Origin: an uncultured Winogradskyella sp.
Lineage (GTDB): Bacteria > Bacteroidota > Bacteroidia > Flavobacteriales > Flavobacteriaceae
Reading direction: 5' to 3'
Assembly: GCF_947501905.1 (NCBI RefSeq)
Contig: NZ_CANMXL010000003.1
Coordinates: 124,001 to 188,000, forward strand
Length of the DNA: 64,000 bases
Positions 35,967 to 43,224 of this stretch are shown here, piece after piece. Below the pieces are notes generated by a model. The model was not told the origin of the DNA. It did not search any database and was given only the letters and a program-made list of their open reading frames with translations. Made by a program: the position numbers and the translations under genes. How positions within the stretch are numbered: position 1 is the first letter of the stretch; each line of letters starts with the position of its first letter.

Positions 35967-37838
35967 TTATCTTCCTAAATAAACTAATAAAACTGAAATA
36001 TCTGCAGGAGAGACTCCACTAATTCTAGATGCTTGCGAAACTGTAACGGGCTGTATGTCGTTAAGCTTTCCTCTAGCCTCTAAACTCATAGATTGTAATT
36101 TTGAGTAATCAAAATCTTTTGGAATTTTGACATTCTCTAAACGCTGAAGCTTATCCGCATTACTTTTTTCTTTCTCAATATACCCCGCATATTTAACCTG
36201 AATCTCGGCTTGTTCTAAAACCTCTTTGTCTAGATTTTTTTCCACCACATAGTCATTTACAGACACAACTTTTCTCATGTCATCTATAGTAATATTGGGT
36301 CTAGCAAACAACTTAAACATCTTGTCCTTCTGCTTAACTTGAGCAGAGTTTTTAGCTTCAAGAATTGGGTTTATTTCTTTTGGGTCTACACTTGTGTCTT
36401 TAAAAAATTGGACAAAATTATCTGATTTAGACTGCTTTTCTTCCATTCTTTTTAAACGATTTTCAGAAGCTAATCCTAAATCAAAACCTTTAGGTGTTAA
36501 CCTAAAATCCGCATTGTCTTGTCTTAATAAGGTTCTGTATTCTGCTCTAGAGGTAAACATACGATAAGGCTCTTCCGTTCCTTTGGTAATCAGGTCATCT
36601 ATTAGTACACCTATGTAAGCTTCATCTCTTCGGAGTGTAAAAGCTTCTTTTTCCTGAACCTGTAAACTAGCATTTATTCCAGCCATTAATCCTTGAGATG
36701 CGGCTTCTTCATAACCGGTTGTTCCATTGATTTGTCCGGCAAAAAATAAACCATCAACCAACTTAGTTTCTAATGTGTGCTTTAATTGTGTTGGCGGAAA
36801 ATAATCGTATTCAATAGCATAACCCGGTCTAAAAAACTTTACATTTTCGAAACCAACAACAGACCGTAATGCTTTGAACTGAATATCTTCTGGAAGTGAT
36901 GTGGAGAACCCATTGACATAAACTTCGCATGTGTTCCAACCTTCTGGTTCAACAAATAATTGATGTCTGTTTTTGTCCGCGAAGCGATTAATCTTATCTT
37001 CTATAGAAGGGCAATATCTTGGGCCTACACTTTTAATTCTTCCATTAAACATAGGTGAGCGGTCAAAGCCTTCTCTTAGTAAATCGTGAACTTCTTCACT
37101 GGTGTATGTCATGTGACATGAACGTTGATTTTTAAGAGTTTGGGTTGTGTCCAAATAAGAAAACTTATCTGGATTTTCGTCTCCTGGTTGCTCTGTCATT
37201 TTAGAATAATCTAAAGAACGTCCGTCAACTCTTGGAGGTGTTCCTGTTTTCATTCTTCCAGAATCAAAACCTAAATTAACAAGCTGCTCTGTGATTCCTG
37301 TTGCGGCTCTTTCACCTGCTCTACCACCTCCAAAATTCTTTTCACCAATATGGATTAATCCATTTAGAAAAGTACCATTAGTTAATACAACTGTTTTTGC
37401 TTTAACCTCAATTCCAAGGGATGTCTTAACGCCTTCAACTTTTCCTTTATTCACAATTAAGCCCGACACCATTTCTTGGTAGAAATCCAAATTAGGTGTC
37501 TTTTCTAAAAGCATTCTCCAGTCTTCAGCAAAACGCATTCGGTCACTTTGAACTCTAGGGCTCCACATTGCCGGGCCTTTAGATTTGTTGAGCATCTTAA
37601 ATTGAATAGCAGATGTGTCTGAGACAATGCCGCTATAACCACCTAAAGCGTCAATCTCACGAACAATTTGCCCTTTTGCAATTCCTCCCATGGCGGGGTT
37701 GCAAGACATCTGAGCAATATTTTGAAGGTTCATTGTTATTAATAATGTTTTGCTACCCATATTTGCAGCAGCAGCAGCGGCTTCACTACCTGCGTGACCA
37801 GCCCCAACAACTATAACATCATAAACATCATTAAACAT
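35967..37838 (-). CDS. mnmG: tRNA uridine-5-carboxymethylaminomethyl modification enzyme MnmG (GidA)
   Basis: With MnmE this FAD protein modifies wobble uridine 34 of several tRNAs. Seen: FAD motif VVGAGHAGSEAAAAAANMG (11-29), MSCNPAMGGIAKGQIVREIDALGG, GTFLNGLIHIGE, TGTPPRVDG, CPSIEDKI, and the C-terminal IQVKYAGYIEKE and ISGVSPADISVLL. Length 623 aa is typical. The gene is flanked immediately on both sides by identical parS-type palindromes; the upstream one lies between its promoter box and its start codon. mnmG/gidA is often near the chromosomal origin. Confidence 0.97.
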   Translation of the reverse strand: MFNDVYDVIVVGAGHAGSEAAAAAANMGSKTLLITMNLQNIAQMSCNPAMGGIAKGQIVREIDALGGYSGIVSDTSAIQFKMLNKSKGPAMWSPRVQSDRMRFAEDWRMLLEKTPNLDFYQEMVSGLIVNKGKVEGVKTSLGIEVKAKTVVLTNGTFLNGLIHIGEKNFGGGRAGERAATGITEQLVNLGFDSGRMKTGTPPRVDGRSLDYSKMTEQPGDENPDKFSYLDTTQTLKNQRSCHMTYTSEEVHDLLREGFDRSPMFNGRIKSVGPRYCPSIEDKINRFADKNRHQLFVEPEGWNTCEVYVNGFSTSLPEDIQFKALRSVVGFENVKFFRPGYAIEYDYFPPTQLKHTLETKLVDGLFFAGQINGTTGYEEAASQGLMAGINASLQVQEKEAFTLRRDEAYIGVLIDDLITKGTEEPYRMFTSRAEYRTLLRQDNADFRLTPKGFDLGLASENRLKRMEEKQSKSDNFVQFFKDTSVDPKEINPILEAKNSAQVKQKDKMFKLFARPNITIDDMRKVVSVNDYVVEKNLDKEVLEQAEIQVKYAGYIEKEKSNADKLQRLENVKIPKDFDYSKLQSMSLEARGKLNDIQPVTVSQASRISGVSPADISVLLVYLGR

Positions 37839-37853
37839 AACTTATATTCTTAT

Positions 37854-37869
37854 TGTTCCACGTGGAACA
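37854..37869. promoter_or_regulatory. parS: parS-type centromere palindrome, site 2
   Basis: TGTTCCACGTGGAACA, a 16-base perfect palindrome identical to the core of site 1. It sits 15 bases upstream of the mnmG start codon, downstream of the -7 box at 37896-37903, so a bound ParB would lie on the mnmG leader. Confidence 0.8.
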
Positions 37870-37895
37870 CTATTGTGATTAAAAATTTCAGTTTG

Positions 37896-37903
37896 CAAAT
37901 ATA
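37896..37903 (-). promoter_or_regulatory. -7 promoter box (TATATTTG) for mnmG
   Basis: Minus strand TATATTTG, 57 bases before the mnmG start, with parS site 2 in between. Confidence 0.5.
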
Positions 37904-37920
37904 CGCTGAAAATGTGGAAA

Positions 37921-38331
37921 TTAAATACGTTTAGATAAGTAGTAATCCTCTTTAAGCCGCATGACTTTTGACTCTTCATCAGACTTGTCTTTATAGCCGC
38001 AGTAATGAAGAACACCGTGTGCCATAACTCTTGTTAATTCATTTTTGAAGCTGATATTAAAATCTGAAGCATTATCTCTAACCCTATCTATAGAAATATA
38101 AACATCGCCGTGTAATTCTTTTCCTACAGAATAATCAAAACTAATAATATCAGTAAGCGTGTCGTGATTAAGAAAATCGACATTAATTTTATGCAAATAA
38201 TCATCCGAACAAAAGATATAGTTAATCTCTCCTTCTTTACAATTCTCTTCAATAATTAAATCTGAAATCCAATTAGAAACCTGCACTTCATCTTCAAGTA
38301 TAAAATCAATCTCGTAATTAAAACTAATCAT
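37921..38331 (-). CDS. ybeY: rRNA maturation endoribonuclease YbeY
   Basis: This metal-dependent RNase acts in 16S rRNA 3'-end maturation and ribosome quality control. Seen: INYIFCSDDYLHKINVDFL, HDTLTDIISFDYS, ELHGDVYISIDRV and the metal motif MAHGVLHYCGYKDK. The usual third histidine of HX3HX5H is an aspartate here: His105, His109, Asp115. I recall an Asp at this position in other Bacteroidota YbeY, so it is probably lineage-specific rather than a defect. Length 136 aa. Its start overlaps the DUF4175-like gene by 8 bp. Confidence 0.93.
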   Translation of the reverse strand: MISFNYEIDFILEDEVQVSNWISDLIIEENCKEGEINYIFCSDDYLHKINVDFLNHDTLTDIISFDYSVGKELHGDVYISIDRVRDNASDFNISFKNELTRVMAHGVLHYCGYKDKSDEESKVMRLKEDYYLSKRI

Positions 38332-41300
38332 TTGTGTTTTTAAAATAGTCTTGCAATTTCTTTTTGAATTGCGATCGCAAAGGTAGGGCTTGCCTGTTTA
38401 ATATTTCTGTAGTATTGAAATATTGTTTTGCGGTTGGGATTTGACTTTTAGAAGTCGTATTGTACTCTTTTCTATTAGTTTTAGATTCTCGCTTTTCGTC
38501 TTCGCCTTGGGTAAACGTGGCGTTCTCCAATTTCAATAATTGATGTTGCAAGTCCATCATTTTTTGGAGGGTTTGATTTGTGAATCCTTTGTTGATTAAA
38601 TCTAATTCAATATCTTCCATTTGTCTAATGAGCTTACCCGCTTCACCTTTGCCGCCATCTTTTCCAATCTTATCCTGAAGTGCTTGTCGTAATTGTTGTT
38701 GCTGTTGATAAATTTTATAGAGTTCGCCATTAAATTCCTCACTTCCACCTTCTCCATAACCCTCTTTTTTATCGCCCTCTCCGTCTTTGTCTCCGTCCTT
38801 CCCGTTCTTGCCGTCTTTATCATTTTGGCCTTCAGAGCCCTGTCCTTTATTTCCGTTTTGACTTTCCTTTCCTTCGCCTTTTTCTCCACCAGATTCTTGT
38901 CCTGATTTGCCATTCTCACCTTCATTACCTTGTTCACCTTGTTTGCCTTTATCTCCCTCTTTGCCTTCTTCGCCTTCTTTACCCTTTTCGCCTTCCTTCT
39001 TACCTTCTTCTCCTTTTTTGCCTTCTTCTCCGAGCTTCTTCATAGCTTCTTCCATTTTCTTGTTTAGCTCTTCTTGACTCAAAATAATATCTGGAAGTTG
39101 CATCTCTCCTTCACCACCTTGACCTGGCTGCATATTCATAGACATTTCCATATTATCCAAAATATTACTCAACATGTTTGCTAGAGAATTTGCTGCTGTA
39201 ACTGTGTATTGCTGAGAAGAAACACCTTGGTAAATTCTATTTTCAGTAAGCTGACTCAAACTCTTGTCTATATTAAAATATACATCCGTAATCTGTGAGT
39301 TTATCTTTTCTGAAATTTTAGGATTACGCAAGGACAATGCAAAAAGACTATCATCAACATGCTCAAAATGCTCTTTTAGTGTGCTTTGTTTGATAATGAA
39401 TTTTCCGTATTGATTGTGATTAACATCTATCTCATTAAATCTATCCATTAATGCTTCTTGGTCAAATGAAAATAACACCAAATTATCTAGAATTTGACGT
39501 AACATCTCGGCATCTTCTTCCATTTTATCTCCTCCAGCACCTCCAGACATCATTGACTGTTTCATCATCTCACTAAGTTGCTTCATTTTTTTAGCTGCAG
39601 CTTTTTGTTTGTTTTTTGCTCGCTGCATCTCTTGAGGCGTCATTGGCTTATCTTCTTTCTTCTCTTCATTTTGCTTCTCACCTTCTTCTTTTTGAGATTC
39701 ATTTTTTTCGAGGCTTTCCTTAGCTTCTTTCTGGTCTTCTTTTATACTTTCTTCTGTAAGTTTATCTCTCTCAATATCCTCTGGTTTTCTGAGTTTTCTG
39801 TTCTCACTCATTAACTCTTCAATTCCTTTTTGGATGTCTTTAAACTCTTCATTTAGTTTCTCCTGAGCTTCTTTTGTATTTTCTTTTTCGTCTTTTTTAG
39901 AAAGCTCTTCTTGCCTTTTAGCAATGTCTTCTAATTCCTTCTGAAGCTTTTCTTGCTTTTTAGTGACATAAAAACGCTTAGTCAACTCTAGTAGTTGTTG
40001 CATGCTTCGTTTTTTGTTTTTGTTTTGCTTAGCTAACTCTTCAAGTTTTTGACTAAATTCTTCTTTATTTATCTTCTCAGTCATTTTCTCTAACTCCTCA
40101 AGAAGCTTTTCGTCTTTTTTAAGCTGTTCTTCGTTTTCTTTGAGTCGCTCTTTTAAGTCTTCCTTGAACTCATCTTTCTTCCCGTCTTCTTCTTTATCCT
40201 TTTGAAACTCCTCAAGATTTTCTTGCAGTTTTTTGTTGAAGTTTTTCATCAGCTGCTCTTGTTGTTTTTGTCGCTTTAAAAAATTCTCAAATTTCTTTTT
40301 ATCATTAAAGTTAAGTGCTTCTTTTTCTTTTTGAGTTTTAGATAATTCTTCTAACTTTTTGTCTTGTTCTTCTAGTTTTTCAAACGTTTTGCTGATACTT
40401 TTAATAGTTTCGTTTTGTTCGTTTAGCTGCTTGGTTTCTTCTTCATCTTTTGTACGCTTACGATAACTAAACACACTGCTTTTTACATTCTTAAAGTTAT
40501 GAATCGCATCATTATCAAAAACTTCGAAGTACAAGTCATAAGCAATGCCGTCTTTAACATTGAGTTGGTCAGGGAAAGCGCTTACAAACTCTGAAAAGTT
40601 AGATTTAGAGATATCTATAGTGACAACTTGTTTTTGGGTTTCGTCTTCAGAAGGATAATACACAAGTTGCAATTGTCTTAATCCATAATCATCACTTACT
40701 TGCCCATAAAAATAAAGGCTCTGTTGGTCAACAGAATCCTTTTCAACCTTAATGTCCAGTTCTGGGTAGGCGTCTTTAACTACATTAATAGAAAACGCCA
40801 AGCTTTCATAATTAGTTAAGTTTTTATTACTGGTATTTATGCTGTAACTATAGTTTCTATATAGCCTTTTTGTAGCTTCAAAATTACCCGATTCATTACC
40901 TATAAAAGGAATGGTGTCGTTAGCATAAATATTAACTTCTGATGTAGACTTTGTATTTACTTTCCAAGTAATTTTAGTGCCTTCTGGTATTGTCGCACTA
41001 CCTGTACTTTTTAGTGTTTCATCTTTCTTTTTGGTGTGACCTGGATAATCTAAAACCATATCAAAACCAACCAAAGTTGGCACGTTTACAACATTTAGCT
41101 CATAGGGCTTAGACGTCACTTCATTAGCTGATAGTGAGAAAGATACATCTTCCTTTAACTGATTAAAAACATATTGAAATTCTCCCGGAACATTCTGTTG
41201 TAAAAAATACGTTTGATTATTATAATCTATCTGAACTTGGTCTGGAATAATATTGCCTACTGTCTTAACAATAAGCGTATAATCTTTGTTTTCGATAGCT

Positions 41301-41914
41301 TGAAGCTCATCATTAACTACAAAAAACTGAAACGGCGCTGGCGGCACGTATGCTGTTTGGTAATTCACCACACGCTCATAACTATCGCTAAACCAATTGA
41401 TCTTACCAGTTATAAATGAAAGCAAAAGAATAGCAACAGGAATGGCGGCATACTTTAAGTATTTTAAACTCGATTTAAAATTTATTGCCGATTGAAATGG
41501 TATAGGCTTAAGTTCAGCAGACTTTTGCTCTATACTTGCTAATAATAAATCTGATTGTTGCACATTTTGATTTAACTGAAGTACATTGAGCAATTTGTCA
41601 TCAACCTCAGGAAAATGACTGCCTATTAATTTTGAAGCCGTTTGGAAATCAATACCTTTTCGAAGGTTAAAAAGCTTTGCTAACGGAATAATAATAAATT
41701 TTGTAAAAAGCGCTACTTCCACTGTAATAAACACCCAAAACAATATTGTTCTAGCGGTTGGACTTAACCACAATACATACTCTATTAAAAGTGTAATCAT
41801 AAAATAGAGCACGCCTATAGCAAAAAACAGAATAGCACCTTTAAGTAATTCGTTGGTATAAAATTTCTTTATAAACTGCTGTAATTTGGCTTGTATGGTC
41901 TTAAAATTGCTCAT
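38324..41914 (-). CDS. DUF4175-like large membrane protein with charged repeats
   Basis: This 1196-aa protein has three membrane helices, at about residues 24-45, 56-77 and 155-172 (ATIPEGT follows after a periplasmic beta-rich part), and then a very long coiled, Glu/Lys-rich region (about 490-770). A Gly/Glu/Lys-rich low-complexity stretch with GEEGKKG-, GKEGEEGKEG- and GKDGDKDGEG-type repeats spans about 985-1080. The ATG chosen is two codons after a GTG that is the frame's first start. The family resembles DUF4175 proteins of Bacteroidota. Function unknown; envelope localisation is inferred. It overlaps ybeY by 8 bp. Confidence 0.75.
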   Translation of the reverse strand: MSNFKTIQAKLQQFIKKFYTNELLKGAILFFAIGVLYFMITLLIEYVLWLSPTARTILFWVFITVEVALFTKFIIIPLAKLFNLRKGIDFQTASKLIGSHFPEVDDKLLNVLQLNQNVQQSDLLLASIEQKSAELKPIPFQSAINFKSSLKYLKYAAIPVAILLLSFITGKINWFSDSYERVVNYQTAYVPPAPFQFFVVNDELQAIENKDYTLIVKTVGNIIPDQVQIDYNNQTYFLQQNVPGEFQYVFNQLKEDVSFSLSANEVTSKPYELNVVNVPTLVGFDMVLDYPGHTKKKDETLKSTGSATIPEGTKITWKVNTKSTSEVNIYANDTIPFIGNESGNFEATKRLYRNYSYSINTSNKNLTNYESLAFSINVVKDAYPELDIKVEKDSVDQQSLYFYGQVSDDYGLRQLQLVYYPSEDETQKQVVTIDISKSNFSEFVSAFPDQLNVKDGIAYDLYFEVFDNDAIHNFKNVKSSVFSYRKRTKDEEETKQLNEQNETIKSISKTFEKLEEQDKKLEELSKTQKEKEALNFNDKKKFENFLKRQKQQEQLMKNFNKKLQENLEEFQKDKEEDGKKDEFKEDLKERLKENEEQLKKDEKLLEELEKMTEKINKEEFSQKLEELAKQNKNKKRSMQQLLELTKRFYVTKKQEKLQKELEDIAKRQEELSKKDEKENTKEAQEKLNEEFKDIQKGIEELMSENRKLRKPEDIERDKLTEESIKEDQKEAKESLEKNESQKEEGEKQNEEKKEDKPMTPQEMQRAKNKQKAAAKKMKQLSEMMKQSMMSGGAGGDKMEEDAEMLRQILDNLVLFSFDQEALMDRFNEIDVNHNQYGKFIIKQSTLKEHFEHVDDSLFALSLRNPKISEKINSQITDVYFNIDKSLSQLTENRIYQGVSSQQYTVTAANSLANMLSNILDNMEMSMNMQPGQGGEGEMQLPDIILSQEELNKKMEEAMKKLGEEGKKGEEGKKEGEKGKEGEEGKEGDKGKQGEQGNEGENGKSGQESGGEKGEGKESQNGNKGQGSEGQNDKDGKNGKDGDKDGEGDKKEGYGEGGSEEFNGELYKIYQQQQQLRQALQDKIGKDGGKGEAGKLIRQMEDIELDLINKGFTNQTLQKMMDLQHQLLKLENATFTQGEDEKRESKTNRKEYNTTSKSQIPTAKQYFNTTEILNRQALPLRSQFKKKLQDYFKNTND

Positions 41915-42065
41915 ATTCACTTCAATAACTGACTAATCTACAATTTTATTTTAATTCTTGATTTCCTAAATTTGATAAGTTTCTGTTAATTTAGGCTCTT
42001 TTAGTGTTAAAACGACTTCTTATCAGTCAGATTCCCTCTTTTATGGGGTTAAAAACAAGATTTTT

Positions 42066-43112
42066 ATGAAAGATTTTAAATATTTAGCTGCGTTTTCAAT
42101 TCCTATATTTGCTTTTATTGGTTTTTACCTTAAAGGTTATTGGGTTTGGGCAACACCTATATTTGCATTTGTTTGTATTCCCATATTAGAACTCGTATTT
42201 CCTGTTGATACAGATAATTTTTCTGAAGAAGACGTTGACAATCGTTTAAAACGAAGGCTTTTTGATTGGTTATTGTACCTAAACCTACCTATTGTTTTTG
42301 GTTTGTTGATATATGGATTATTTGTGGTGACCAATTTAAATATTGAAACTTATGAATTCGTGGGTCTTATTTTCTCGTTAGGAATTGTTTTAGGCGTCAA
42401 CGGTATAAATGTTGCGCACGAACTTGGGCATAGACAAACTACAAATGAGCGCTTCATTGGCAAGGCGCTACTCTTACCTTCTTTTTATATGCATTTCTTT
42501 ATTGAGCATAATTATGGCCATCATTTACATGCTGCCACACCAGAAGACCCGGCAACCGCAAGATATAATCAGTCAGTATATTCATTTTGGATAACCTCAA
42601 CTGTTAGACAATATTTTAGTGCTTGGCGTATTCAACAAAAGCTTTTAAAGAATAACAATCAAAGATTTTTATCTGTAAAAAACGACATGCTTTGGTATAC
42701 AGTTTTTCAAGTTTTGTATTTAATTACAGCTTTTTTTTTCTTTGGCAAAACAGGATTCATTTTTACGTTAGCATCAGGTATGGTAGGCTTTATTTTATTA
42801 GAAACTGTAAACTACATAGAGCATTACGGCTTATTGCGTTTACAGACAAAATCTGGCCGATACGAGCGAGTTAGAGAAATGCACTCTTGGAACTCTAATC
42901 ATGTGATTGGACGAATTGTATTGTATGAATTAACTCGCCATAGTGACCATCATTACAAGTCTTCAAAGAAATATCAAATTTTAGATTGCCATGACGAAAG
43001 TCCACAAATGCCCTATGGATATCCAACTTCAATGGTATTGGCAATGTTGCCTCCGCTTTGGTTTAAGATTATGAATAAACGTGTACCTCGCGAGATGATA
43101 ATTCGGCATTAA
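42066..43112 (+). CDS. AlkB-type alkane 1-monooxygenase / non-haem di-iron membrane hydroxylase
   Basis: This integral membrane di-iron enzyme would hydroxylate the terminal methyl of medium-chain alkanes, or a related lipid, using electrons from rubredoxin. Seen: histidine boxes HELGHR (118-123), EHNYGHH (147-153) and RHSDHH (291-296), plus the AlkB signature NYIEHYG (249-255), with about six hydrophobic helices around them. Length 348 aa is a little short of the 400-aa Pseudomonas AlkB but has all His boxes. No rubredoxin or rubredoxin reductase gene is nearby. The substrate could be other than alkanes. Confidence 0.88.
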   Translation: MKDFKYLAAFSIPIFAFIGFYLKGYWVWATPIFAFVCIPILELVFPVDTDNFSEEDVDNRLKRRLFDWLLYLNLPIVFGLLIYGLFVVTNLNIETYEFVGLIFSLGIVLGVNGINVAHELGHRQTTNERFIGKALLLPSFYMHFFIEHNYGHHLHAATPEDPATARYNQSVYSFWITSTVRQYFSAWRIQQKLLKNNNQRFLSVKNDMLWYTVFQVLYLITAFFFFGKTGFIFTLASGMVGFILLETVNYIEHYGLLRLQTKSGRYERVREMHSWNSNHVIGRIVLYELTRHSDHHYKSSKKYQILDCHDESPQMPYGYPTSMVLAMLPPLWFKIMNKRVPREMIIRH

Positions 43113-43174
43113 ACCTTAAATAAACACACAAAATCGTTTATCCTGCTATATTTAAAAAACTTTTTAGTTAGTTT

Positions 43175-43196
43175 GCCTATTCATAAGCTAATAGGC
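43175..43196 (+). repeat. Stem-loop upstream of the modular lipoprotein gene
   Basis: GCCTATT (43175-43181) and AATAGGC (43190-43196) form a 7-bp stem with an 8-base loop, 28 bases before the start codon at 43225. No T-tract follows, so it is not a clear terminator for the alkane hydroxylase gene; a 5'-leader structure is possible. Confidence 0.35.
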
Positions 43197-43224
43197 TTGC
43201 CTAAAACAATCAACATCAATCTTT

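Noticed and set aside
35943-37869. CACGTG palindromes as ordinary terminators or E-box-like repeats
   Set aside because: They have no loop and no T-tract, and the two are identical 16-base palindromes of parS form, so parS is the better reading.
38602-38937. Open frame of 111 aa inside the DUF4175-like gene
   Set aside because: It is a shadow of the Gly/Lys/Glu-rich low-complexity coding tract in another frame and has no family features.
38640-39020. Repeat array resembling a CRISPR in the DUF4175-like gene
   Set aside because: The repeats are short, irregular, in frame and encode a low-complexity protein segment; no spacers of equal size.
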